A stretch of 7,514 nucleotides of DNA from an uncultured Alphaproteobacteria bacterium (lineage in GTDB: Bacteria > Pseudomonadota > Alphaproteobacteria > Caulobacterales > Aquidulcibacteraceae): contig CALBSY010000105.1 of assembly GCA_937967725.1 (NCBI GenBank), positions 1-7,514 of the forward strand. Direction: 5' to 3'. The position numbers and the translations under genes were made by a program. Below are positions 1 through 6,774 of the stretch, one piece after another (position 1 is the stretch's first letter; each line of letters starts with the position of its first letter). Under the pieces are notes generated by a model. The model saw nothing but the letters and a program-made list of their open reading frames with translations. It did no database searches and was not told where the DNA came from.

Positions 1-705
1 GGTAAGCTGCAGCGCTTTGCCTACGAGGAAATCGCAAGCTATTTGCAAACCGAGGATCGTTGCCGCTCCGGCATTCACGCTACCGCGTGCAGCTATTTTT
101 CCATCATCGCCTCGGACGCGGCGCAGCGTACGGTGATGAACTCCACAATCGATTTGCAAGCCGTGCGCCGCGGCGATCCGATGACGATCTATCTCGTCGT
201 GCCTCCGGCAAAGCTGGCGAGCCATGCCGCCCTGTTTCGCCTGTGGACTACGGCGCTGCTCTCCGCCGTGCTGTCGCGAGATACGGACCTTCCGCGTTAC
301 CGCACGCTCTTTGCTATCGACGAATGCGCTCAACTTGGAGATTTCGGCCTGCTGCCGATGGTCTACACGCTGGCCCGTTCTTACGGCGTGCGCGTGTGGG
401 CGTTCTTCCAGGATCTGTCGCAAATAAAGCGCATGCTGCCTTCTGAGTGGACGACGGTGCTGACCAACGCCGCCGGCATTCAGGTGTTTGGCGTGCCCAA
501 CTGCCTGATGGCGTCCGAACTAGCGCCGGTGCTGGGCGACTTCTCAGAGCAGACGTTGCGACAGATGGATCGGGCTAATCTCGCTTTGCAGCGCGCCGGC
601 GAACGAGGCATTATCGTGCGCCGTCCGGACTATCTCACCGACACGATGTTTGACGGACTTCCCGATCCACATCCGATGCTCGGGAAGCGCGGCCTCGCCC
701 GATGA
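1..705 (+). CDS. virD4: Type IV coupling protein (TraG/VirD4 family), C-terminal part, 5' truncated by window
   Basis: The frame is open from base 1 to the TGA at 703-705, giving 234 residues; the true start and the Walker A region lie upstream. TraG/VirD4 proteins are inner-membrane hexameric ATPases that hand substrates to a type IV secretion channel. Seen here: a strand pattern around IYLVVPP, a Walker B-like segment LFAIDECAQLG with Asp-Glu at visible residues 107-108, then YTLARSYGVRVWAFFQDLSQI, which matches the family's Gly-Val-Arg...Gln segment after Walker B, and a TNAAGIQVFG segment that fits the family's Asn-Ala strand. The tail, with PDYLTD and LPDPHPM, looks like a normal family C-terminus, so the 3' end seems intact. 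No other secretion gene is visible. The gene converges on the pilus operon with 3 bp between stops. The family call is firm; whether it serves conjugation or effector export cannot be told. Confidence 0.88.
   Translation, partial: GKLQRFAYEEIASYLQTEDRCRSGIHATACSYFSIIASDAAQRTVMNSTIDLQAVRRGDPMTIYLVVPPAKLASHAALFRLWTTALLSAVLSRDTDLPRYRTLFAIDECAQLGDFGLLPMVYTLARSYGVRVWAFFQDLSQIKRMLPSEWTTVLTNAAGIQVFGVPNCLMASELAPVLGDFSEQTLRQMDRANLALQRAGERGIIVRRPDYLTDTMFDGLPDPHPMLGKRGLAR
658..687. terminator. Candidate stem-loop near the convergent gene ends (possible terminator)
   Basis: CTTCCCGA (658-665) and TCGGGAAG (680-687) form a perfect 8-bp inverted repeat around a 14-nt loop. It lies inside the last codons of the coupling-protein gene and about 22 bp past the stop of the minus-strand pilus operon, where that operon needs a transcription end because only 3 bp separate the two stops. 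There is no T-run after the stem on either strand, so it is not a canonical intrinsic terminator, and it could be coincidence. Confidence 0.3.
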
Positions 706-708
706 GGC

Positions 709-1206
709 TTACCAGTCGATGCGCACGACAATGCTGTCAGTATAGACACCGGGTTGAGCGGTCGGGGAGGGAGTCGCACGTGCGTGCATCGTGCGGCTGA
801 CGTTCCAATGGCCAAGCGAGAGCAGGCCGCCTGATACAGCGACGCTTGCGCTGCCGCCTGTTCCATCGCCCCAGACCACATTGTGCTGTGAGGTGGTGTA
901 AATGTTGTAATCGATCGCGTCTGCGCCAGCGGCTCGCAATTGGCGCGTTGCATAGGACGCTCCCTGCCCACTGCTTAGCTTCACCGCAACTGAGGGCGCA
1001 AGGTCGATCACTCCTGTGCAATCGACTACAACTTCCCCCGTCGCGTATTGCGGAGCGCCCGAAAGCGGTGTGAGGCCGCCGAAGGCGATGTCCGTAGCGG
1101 TAACCGTGCATGAGCAGCCGAGAAGAGGATGGCAAAGCAGCGCTTCCGCGCGCGGCGCGCCGATCGTCGCAAAGACGAATGCGAACAGGAGTGCGCGTGC
1201 AATCAT
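709..1206 (-). CDS. SCPU-domain (spore coat U) pilin, last gene of the chaperone-usher operon
   Basis: A secreted pilus subunit of the spore coat U family (archaic, Csu-type chaperone-usher pili), 165 residues. I start it at the ATG at 1206-1204 because it overlaps the usher stop as ATGA and begins directly with a signal peptide (MIARALLFAFVFATIGAPRA, cleavage probably near residues 20-22). A GTG at 1218 would add four residues without improving this. The mature part shows the SCPU pattern: CTVTATDIAFGGL near the N-terminus, a second Cys after a VVVDC strand (Cys63), and the C-terminal PGVYTDSIVVRIDW strand. Two extra cysteines (Cys25, Cys31) precede the usual pair (Cys33, Cys63), suggesting a second disulfide. 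The last position in the operon is where tip adhesins usually sit, but this protein has only one SCPU domain and no added binding domain. It may be a tip or minor subunit. Confidence 0.87.
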   Translation of the reverse strand: MIARALLFAFVFATIGAPRAEALLCHPLLGCSCTVTATDIAFGGLTPLSGAPQYATGEVVVDCTGVIDLAPSVAVKLSSGQGASYATRQLRAAGADAIDYNIYTTSQHNVVWGDGTGGSASVAVSGGLLSLGHWNVSRTMHARATPSPTAQPGVYTDSIVVRIDW

Positions 1207-3428
1207 GGGTCGGCGCACCGGAGCACCAAGCCGCGTTCGACGCTGCCCGCCTCGGCGCGCGCCGTGCAGCGAGCATCGTTATCGAGCTGCAAAACGTCGC
1301 CGGGCAGGGCGCCGCGCAGGACGACGCGGCCTGCGCTGCCGACGGGGAAACGCGCGCCGTCGCGAGGACGTACGAGCACGGCGCCGCGCGGCGCTGGCTC
1401 ACCGCTAGCCCAGTTCACCCAACTCTCGATCAACCGCAGATGCGCCTGTGGAAAGCTTACGACAACGCCAGCGCTCTGCGCTGGCGTGACGCGCGCTTCG
1501 ATGACGGGCGGCGCGCGATCAAGCGGCAGGTCGTCGGCTGCGATGGCGATGCTGTTGGTGTCATAGGGACGCAGATTGACAGCGAGGAGACGCCCGTTTG
1601 AGTTCGTGGTCCCAACCGCCGTCCGGTCTCGCGACACGCCCACATCGGCGGCGCCGGCATCCACCAGAGCGAATGCGCCTTCGATGCGCCGTCCCGCGAA
1701 AGCGTGGCGCTCAATCCAACCGATACTGCCGGTATGACTGGCGCGCACGCCTGTTGCGTGGCGCGTGCCGGCCGCTTGCAACATGCTCTCGCCGAGCGGA
1801 CCATGATAGCTGCCCGCAACATCTGCACGAGCGCCTTCGCCGGCGGCGCCGCGAGCGCGCCAGCTAAATCCCCCGCGCGCGTCCGCATCGCGCTGTGCAC
1901 TGGCGCGCAGCGTGCGCCCACGCTCGCTGGCTTCCATTCCGAGTTGCGCCGAGATATCCCCGCGCAGAGCCAAACTCCAACTCACGGCAAACGCAAGCTC
2001 TTGCTCGTCTTGCTCGGCGTAGCGCACGCGGATGAATAGCGCGCCGTCGCCAATGTCGGGAGCATAGGCGAATGTCATCGAGCGCGCCGGGCTCTCATTG
2101 GCGAAGCGAAGCTGCGTCGCCGTCAGCGACACGCTGCCGGCGGCGCCCAGATCGAAGCTGAGATTGGCGGCGGCACTGCTGCTGATATTACTTTCTGCAT
2201 CACCAAGCGCGCCGAAAGTCACGTCCCGTGTGCGCCACTGCAGTCCGCCCGACCAAAGGCGGCCATCGCCATGCCAGCTCGCCTCGGACGTCGCGCCCGC
2301 GCCGCTCTCGACGCGGGCAACAGTGAATTGGCCAAAGCGTGCGTCCGCTACGGTCGCGCCGAGGCGCGCACTCTCCCCCGTCTCTCTCAGTTCGAGCGCA
2401 CCTTCCAGAGTAAGAAAGTTGGCCAGCCCGCGCCGGTATCGCCCGGCGAAGAATGCTTCGCCGTACGACGAACCATCGCTGCCGTAGTTCAGCCGCTCGG
2501 CGCCCGCTGCGACCGACCAATCCGACAAGCCCGGGCGCAGCATGGTGGTGCTGACGAAAAAGGGCCGCGCGGCAACCTCGCTGCGTCCCAGAATGTCAGT
2601 CACAACCAAATGCGCCTCGCCGGCGCCCGACACCAGCGGCACGTTCTCGAATATGAAAGGGCCGGCGTTGACTGCCTCTCGCGCCCGGAGAGCGCCGTTG
2701 ACGTAGAGCTCCACCGTCGATGCGGCGCGCGCTTCACCCGCCATGGTCGGCGTTGGGTGGGTAACGATCGATGGCGCCAGGGCGAACTCGCGCCCGAGCT
2801 GCACGCCGCCGAATCGAAATGGCGCACCAGCCGTGTTCACCGCCACGGAGTCGCCGACGCGAACGCGCAAGCGCTGGTTCGGGACGTCGAGCGTCCAGCG
2901 CGACTCCAATCGTGATGTGTTTTGCTCTCTCGCCTCTCCCGCCAACCAGCTGGTTTCGATCAGTCCCCACCCCCCGAACAACGCCGCTTCCGCCACAACG
3001 CCAAACGATGTGTCCTCGCCATCGATCCGTTGGGCAGTCAGATCGTAATTGACGTAACCGCCGAACGCGCGCGTGACCTCCGGCGCCGCGCCTTCATCGG
3101 CGTTGAGTACCTGCGTCGAGTAGCAGCTTGCCGGACAAGTGATAACGATCGCAGCGCTGGCGCTGTCCTCTTCGTACCCGAGTCCCGGAATCGCCGAGAG
3201 AGGCACGAGGTTTCCGTCGGCATGATCCGGAATCGCGAACCCCATTGCCACAAGGGCGCTGCGCTCAAGCAGCAAATTACCCGCTTCGCGCCAGACAAAT
3301 ACGTCACGGACGGCGCCGCGCGCAGGCGCCCGCACCTGCATCACGAATGGCTCAGCCTCCTGCGCCGCGGCTGGCGCCGTCCAAGATACGCTGGCGCACC
3401 GGAGCGAGACGACACAGACGGCTGACAT
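1203..3428 (-). CDS. Outer-membrane usher of a chaperone-usher pilus (FimD/PapC family)
   Basis: The outer-membrane pore and assembly platform that takes chaperone-subunit complexes, polymerises the subunits and secretes the pilus; 741 residues, somewhat shorter than classical ushers (about 800-870). Order: signal peptide about 1-22 (ends APAAAQ); N-terminal periplasmic domain about 25-125, with a close Cys98/Cys102 pair; beta-barrel with plug, the plug near 235-295 being the most recognisable part (LYVNGALRARE, GPFIFENVPLVSGAGEAHL, then RPFFVSTTMLRPGL); many alternating barrel strands; C-terminal domain about 640-741 with GAVLVRPRDGARFPVGSAG and Cys721/Cys738. ATG 3428 is the most upstream start available and the only one giving a signal peptide; it lies 77 nt inside the chaperone gene with no clear Shine-Dalgarno. 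The n-region lacks a basic residue before the hydrophobic stretch, which is slightly odd. The stop overlaps the next pilin start (ATGA). Confidence 0.93.
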   Translation of the reverse strand: MSAVCVVSLRCASVSWTAPAAAQEAEPFVMQVRAPARGAVRDVFVWREAGNLLLERSALVAMGFAIPDHADGNLVPLSAIPGLGYEEDSASAAIVITCPASCYSTQVLNADEGAAPEVTRAFGGYVNYDLTAQRIDGEDTSFGVVAEAALFGGWGLIETSWLAGEAREQNTSRLESRWTLDVPNQRLRVRVGDSVAVNTAGAPFRFGGVQLGREFALAPSIVTHPTPTMAGEARAASTVELYVNGALRAREAVNAGPFIFENVPLVSGAGEAHLVVTDILGRSEVAARPFFVSTTMLRPGLSDWSVAAGAERLNYGSDGSSYGEAFFAGRYRRGLANFLTLEGALELRETGESARLGATVADARFGQFTVARVESGAGATSEASWHGDGRLWSGGLQWRTRDVTFGALGDAESNISSSAAANLSFDLGAAGSVSLTATQLRFANESPARSMTFAYAPDIGDGALFIRVRYAEQDEQELAFAVSWSLALRGDISAQLGMEASERGRTLRASAQRDADARGGFSWRARGAAGEGARADVAGSYHGPLGESMLQAAGTRHATGVRASHTGSIGWIERHAFAGRRIEGAFALVDAGAADVGVSRDRTAVGTTNSNGRLLAVNLRPYDTNSIAIAADDLPLDRAPPVIEARVTPAQSAGVVVSFPQAHLRLIESWVNWASGEPAPRGAVLVRPRDGARFPVGSAGRVVLRGALPGDVLQLDNDARCTARAEAGSVERGLVLRCADP

Positions 3429-4083
3429 CGACGATGCGATCCGGCTGAACGACCGTGACGGCTGCGGCGCGCAGCCGGATCGACCGCGTGCGCGGGGGCA
3501 GGGAGATGGCGGCGCTTCCGCCTGCGAGCAGATAGCGCGGACCGTTGAGCGATCCGGCGTCGAGACTTTCTATCGCCGTAAGCTGCAGATGCGCGTCGCC
3601 GGCGTTGACGATGTGCAGTGTTTCGCCGTCAATCCGAGCGTCCAAACGCCCCTGTGCGCCGGCGGGCGTAATAAACACCGGCAGCGACATCTCTAGCATG
3701 AATCCCAGTACGGCGCCGCTGCCAGGCGCCGCCGGCAATTCGCGCATCACGATGCGGTAGGACTGCTCGGCGCCGTCGCTGGTCGCGCGCACGCCGAGGC
3801 GTACAACTTGTTCGCCGCCGGCCGGTATCTCGAAGACGCCTGGCGCCACGATCAGGGCGCCGCTCGGAGTCAGAACGTCGCGGCCGTCTTCTTGGCGCCA
3901 ATGATATGCGTCGATCTCAAATGCTGTGGCGCGCGCTCGCCCATTGCGCACCCGTAGCGAGCTAATGCCGCGTTCGGCCGGTATCGACACCAGCACCGGC
4001 GCCACCTGGATACCGCCAGCTTGCGCTTGCGCGGGGGATGAAGCCAGCGGCGCCATGAGCAACAGAGACAGGATGCGTAACAT
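3352..4083 (-). CDS. Periplasmic pilus chaperone (PapD-like)
   Basis: A two-domain immunoglobulin-like chaperone that caps pilus subunits by donor-strand complementation and delivers them to the usher; 243 residues, normal for the family. I chose ATG 4083 because it shares a base with the preceding pilin stop (TGATG) and opens a clean signal peptide (MLRILSLLLMAPLASSPAQA, cleavage near residue 20-22); the frame stays open upstream but that part is arginine-rich and not secretory. Family marks: LRVRNGRARATAFEIDAYHW (43-62), IVAPGVFEIPAGGEQVVRLG (78-97), SYRIVMRELP (108-117, the PapD signature region), then LEMSLPVFITP (130-140) and a second domain to about 215. The tail after VVQPDRIVDV (about 25 residues) is polar, Arg-rich and overlaps the usher signal peptide. 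The two basic anchoring residues of classical chaperones (Arg8 and Lys112 in PapD) are not obvious here. Confidence 0.92.
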   Translation of the reverse strand: MLRILSLLLMAPLASSPAQAQAGGIQVAPVLVSIPAERGISSLRVRNGRARATAFEIDAYHWRQEDGRDVLTPSGALIVAPGVFEIPAGGEQVVRLGVRATSDGAEQSYRIVMRELPAAPGSGAVLGFMLEMSLPVFITPAGAQGRLDARIDGETLHIVNAGDAHLQLTAIESLDAGSLNGPRYLLAGGSAAISLPPRTRSIRLRAAAVTVVQPDRIVDVSRLCRLAPVRQRILDGASRGAGG

Positions 4084-4625
4084 CACCACGTCACCGTTAC
4101 GACAATGGTGTCGCTGTAGGGGCCAGCGGGAGCGGATTGGTGCATTGGCACGCGCCCGTAGACGTCGATCACCGCAGCGGCGCCGCTGCCGACGCCGGCG
4201 CGCGTATTGCCATTCAGCGTTTCTCCCCAAACCGTCGTCCGGGCGGAATCCTGGTAGAGCGCATAACCCAGCGTGTCGCTGCCTTGAGTCATGTAGCGCG
4301 TCGCCGTGGAAGCGCCCGAGCCGTCGCCGAGGCTGAGCCCGATCTGGTAGGGAGTGCCGCTGGTGCAGGTGACGCTAAGTGTCGTGGCCGCATCGAGATG
4401 CGCCGACGCAATGGGATCGTAGTTGCCAAAAGCGAGATCTTGAGCGCTGACTTCGCACGTCGCCAAAACAGTCGCCGTAACTTCGAACGTATCGCTTGCG
4501 GCGCCTGCGTGCGCTGCGGCCGGCGCCCGCGCCACGGCGCACACCAACAAGACTCTTCGAATGCCGAAGGCCCCACGGTTGCGAACGGCGCGCGCCCCGG
4601 CGTCTTGTTGTCTTGCACTCGACAT
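4083..4625 (-). CDS. SCPU-domain (spore coat U) pilin, likely major subunit
   Basis: A secreted pilin of the spore coat U family, 180 residues, directly upstream of its chaperone and usher, which is where the main shaft subunit usually lies. The ATG at 4625-4623 shares a base with the TadG stop (TGATG), with a GGTGG a few bases upstream; a GTG at 4628 would add only one Met. The signal peptide has an unusually long, Arg-containing n-region (residues 1-24), then VLLVCAVARAPAAAHA with probable cleavage after Ala40. The mature domain opens with FEVTATVLATCEVSAQDLAF, has Cys57 and Cys87 as the expected disulfide, and ends in GPYSDTIVVTVTW, the typical final strand. The protein is rich in Ala, Thr, Ser and Gly, as usual for these pilins. 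Family is firm; the shaft role is inferred from gene order. Confidence 0.88.
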   Translation of the reverse strand: MSSARQQDAGARAVRNRGAFGIRRVLLVCAVARAPAAAHAGAASDTFEVTATVLATCEVSAQDLAFGNYDPIASAHLDAATTLSVTCTSGTPYQIGLSLGDGSGASTATRYMTQGSDTLGYALYQDSARTTVWGETLNGNTRAGVGSGAAAVIDVYGRVPMHQSAPAGPYSDTIVVTVTW

Positions 4626-6268
4626 CACGCCACCAATGCAGCGCCGCCGCAGCGCACGCCGTTCACCCTGACATCGGCTTCTCCCAGGCGAACGCCCAGC
4701 AGGTCCGACAACCCGTTGGCCAAGTCGTCCAGCGGACGCGCGGCAGCCGAGAGCGCAGCTTGCACGCTGGAAGTCAGCGCGCCGGCGCTAAGGCCCAAGC
4801 CGCCCGCCCGAATGGTAAGTCGCGTCCGGCCAAGCAAACTCGACATCGTCGCCTGCGCCGCATCACGCGTGGCGACCGATTTGACTGCGTTTCGCTCGAT
4901 ATCTGCGCCGCTGAATCGTACCGGAATCCATTGATCGCCGCCGATGTTCACCTCGGCTTCCCCCTCAACCCGCGCCAACCCGGCGCGCACCAGCTGAGCA
5001 GGGCGGGGGCGTAGCGGCGAGCGGAAATTATCCAGCCGATCGAGATCAACGTCGCCCAGCATCAGCGCGCCGACGCTGGGCGACACCGCCAGCGTGACGC
5101 GGCTGCGCCGCCCATCCGCACTACACTCGATCTCTTCGAGCCGGGCTGCCGCCGAGGCCGTTTCGGTCAACACGGGGATACGTACGCTCACAGCGCCGGC
5201 GCCAATCCGCGCCTCGATGGAGAGCCGCATTTGCGCGGTTCGGAGCACCACGTCTTCGTCGTCGGTCACAGGGAGCCAGGGCGAATTGTGTGGGCGCTCA
5301 CCGATCGCCAGCCAGGCTTCGGTCTCGGCCAAGCCCGGTACCTCCGCGCCGAGTTGCAGCCGCACCTGGCGGTCGCCGCCGGCGATCTGCAGGATGGCGC
5401 TCGCGAGATCCATCGCATTGACGCGGATTCCCGTAGAGCCCGACGCGGCGGCGTTGTCTTGTTCGCCGTATGGGCCGAGATCGATGATCTGGTCCAGCTC
5501 GACGCCGCGGTTGGCGCGTTCGGCAGATTCGGCCAAACGCCGCACGGCTCGCTCTGCGCGTTCATCCTGCGCAGCCAAGACATCCCCCAGCGCGCCGAGC
5601 GCATCCGGCGCTTCGGCATGGTGTGCGAGGGTGCGGTTAAAACTGGCCGCCTCGACGTCAAGTCGTGCGCGCAGCGCCTCGACATAGCTCAGCAGCTCGA
5701 CTTCCGCGCTGAGCAGCGCGTTGTAGTCCATCACTGACAGATTCACGCTGCTGCCCGTCAGTCCGCTCATCACTTCATTGGCGACGCCGCCGCGTAACGA
5801 CAGAAGACGCGAACCAATCTGGAAGCTGGCGGCGCGCCGCTGCGCCGCGGTCGCCCGGCGTGTAATGGTCATGCGACCGCTGGGAAGGACCAAGCGGCCA
5901 AAAGAGAGCGGGGTGGTCGTAGCCACCTCGACGCGCACAGCGTTCGGCGCGGCCGCGCCCACGCGGAAGCGTCGCGCCGGCGGCAGGCGCCGGTCCGCCT
6001 CATAGAAACCGCGCGTGATCGCGACACGCGAGCTTGCCGCCCAACCATTGTCGCGCACAGTGCTGCGCGCGAGCATTTCGGCTTGAGCCGGATTTTGCAT
6101 CGCCGCCAACGCGGCAAGGTCGGCTGTGCCTTGAAGCCGCCGCGACTCCAGATAGACCGCACCCAGATCGGTGGCGAATCCCGCAAAGCCGAGTAATGCA
6201 ACCGAGGACACCGCGGTCAGCACCGATACGCCGCCGCGTTCGGAGCGCGGGAAGTCCAATGACTTCAC
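4625..6268 (-). CDS. TadG-like protein (Tad N-terminal domain plus DUF2134-type region)
   Basis: A 547-residue member of the TadG-related family, which in Flp/Tad pilus systems is a minor, envelope-anchored component. Residues about 11-58 form the Tad_G-type N-terminus: a membrane segment (GVSVLTAVSSVALLGFAGFA, 13-32) followed by DLGAVYLESRRLQGTADLAALAA, a very close fit to the family's D-L-G...LQ.aaDlAALAA pattern. Residues about 110-140 (VRVEVATTTPLSFGRLV) continue it. From about 148 on (FQIGSRLLSL, GSSVNLSVMDYNALL) to the end (SDLLGVRLGEADVRVNGVRC) it resembles the DUF2134 type of TadG. Residues about 185-255 are helical, charged and Ala-rich, possibly a coiled coil. It starts at a GTG overlapping the tadE stop (GTGA); no ATG near the N-terminus would keep the membrane segment. 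A GGCGG precedes it. No Tad ATPase, secretin or peptidase gene is in the window. Confidence 0.85.
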   Translation of the reverse strand: MKSLDFPRSERGGVSVLTAVSSVALLGFAGFATDLGAVYLESRRLQGTADLAALAAMQNPAQAEMLARSTVRDNGWAASSRVAITRGFYEADRRLPPARRFRVGAAAPNAVRVEVATTTPLSFGRLVLPSGRMTITRRATAAQRRAASFQIGSRLLSLRGGVANEVMSGLTGSSVNLSVMDYNALLSAEVELLSYVEALRARLDVEAASFNRTLAHHAEAPDALGALGDVLAAQDERAERAVRRLAESAERANRGVELDQIIDLGPYGEQDNAAASGSTGIRVNAMDLASAILQIAGGDRQVRLQLGAEVPGLAETEAWLAIGERPHNSPWLPVTDDEDVVLRTAQMRLSIEARIGAGAVSVRIPVLTETASAAARLEEIECSADGRRSRVTLAVSPSVGALMLGDVDLDRLDNFRSPLRPRPAQLVRAGLARVEGEAEVNIGGDQWIPVRFSGADIERNAVKSVATRDAAQATMSSLLGRTRLTIRAGGLGLSAGALTSSVQAALSAAARPLDDLANGLSDLLGVRLGEADVRVNGVRCGGAALVA

Positions 6269-6714
6269 GGCAGTCCGCCCAGGCGAATGGTCGCGGCGCG
6301 CGAGATTTCCGGGCGTGGCACGGGTAGTAGCGCCTCGAAAGCCCAGTAGACATCTTCGCTGGCGTCGTAGCTGACGCGCACGCGCATCATCGAGCCGTCA
6401 CGGTGCAGCTCAACTTGCGACTCACCGCGCATGAACGCCTGGTTGGCGATTCCGTTGCGCACGGCGTCACGTGCAAGCATCAAGCGTTCGTCGTCATCCA
6501 AGCCGGCGATGGCGGCGCGGGCGGCGTCGTTGCTGAGCTGCTGCACGGTGTGTGCGGTCAGGAAGTAGCCGCCATAGGTAATGACACCCGACAGCAGAAG
6601 CAGCAGCACAGGGCCGATGATTGCGAACTCCACCGCCGCGCCGCCACGTCTAGCGGCCGCAAAGGCCGCGCGCCGCGCGATGAAACGCCGTGATAATCTC
6701 AGCGAGAAACCCAT
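6265..6714 (-). CDS. TadE-like pseudopilin, first gene of the operon
   Basis: A 149-residue TadE-family pseudopilin. The basic N-terminus (MGFSLRLSRRFIARRAAFAAARR) leads to a prepilin-peptidase-like site: Gly24-Gly25-Ala-Ala-Val-Glu29-Phe30, with Glu at +5 if cleavage follows Gly24, then the hydrophobic stretch AIIGPVLLLLLSGVITYGGYF. LTAHTVQQLSNDAARAAIAG after it matches the family's pattern. The C-terminal part (VELHRDGSMMRVRVSYD) is the usual beta-rich tail. I start at ATG 6714, preceded by a strong Shine-Dalgarno; the in-frame ATG at 6762 lacks one, lies in a hairpin loop and would add 16 residues of no secretory character. TadE proteins are processed by a TadV/CpaA peptidase, which is not encoded here. 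Its stop overlaps the TadG-like start, so both are probably made together. Confidence 0.87.
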   Translation of the reverse strand: MGFSLRLSRRFIARRAAFAAARRGGAAVEFAIIGPVLLLLLSGVITYGGYFLTAHTVQQLSNDAARAAIAGLDDDERLMLARDAVRNGIANQAFMRGESQVELHRDGSMMRVRVSYDASEDVYWAFEALLPVPRPEISRAATIRLGGLP

Positions 6715-6720
6715 GCCGGT

Positions 6721-6728
6721 CCACCTTT
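6721..6728 (-). promoter_or_regulatory. Shine-Dalgarno of the TadE-like gene
   Basis: On the minus strand AAAGGTGG sits 6 nt before ATG 6714. It decides the start of the first operon gene in favour of 6714 over 6762. Confidence 0.75.
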
Positions 6729-6747
6729 GACGATCCGCATGGTACGG

Positions 6748-6774
6748 CGCGGCGCTTGCCATCCAGGCGCCGCG
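6748..6774 (-). promoter_or_regulatory. GC-rich hairpin in the operon leader
   Basis: CGCGGCGC (6748-6755) and GCGCCGCG (6767-6774) are perfect 8-bp inverted arms around an 11-nt loop, about 20 nt upstream of the tadE Shine-Dalgarno in the direction of transcription. There is no T-run after it, so it is not an ordinary terminator. Its right arm shares CGCG (6771-6774) with a second inverted repeat, CGCGAA-T-TTCGCG (6771-6783), so the two folds would exclude each other in RNA. It could act on mRNA stability, be an operator, or be chance in GC-rich DNA. Confidence 0.4.

Noticed and set aside
60..446. A second plus-strand frame inside the coupling-protein gene
   Set aside because: Out of frame with the conserved Walker B and downstream motifs; no recognisable domain.
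1016..1601. Plus-strand frames at 1016-1408 and 1110-1601
   Set aside because: Arg/Ala-rich shadows of the pilin 2 and usher genes on the other strand, typical of GC-rich DNA.
3339..3360. A perfect GGAGG (3360-3356, minus strand) upstream of GTG 3344 and ATG 3341 as an alternative usher start
   Set aside because: Spacing is long (11-14 nt) and the product would lack a signal peptide, which an outer-membrane usher needs.
4084..4230. N-terminal extension of the chaperone up to 4230
   Set aside because: Overlaps the end of the pilin 1 gene and encodes an Arg-rich stretch; the signal peptide begins at ATG 4083.
6715..6762. ATG 6762 as start of the TadE-like gene
   Set aside because: No Shine-Dalgarno, it lies in the loop of a hairpin, and the extra 16 residues add nothing TadE-like.
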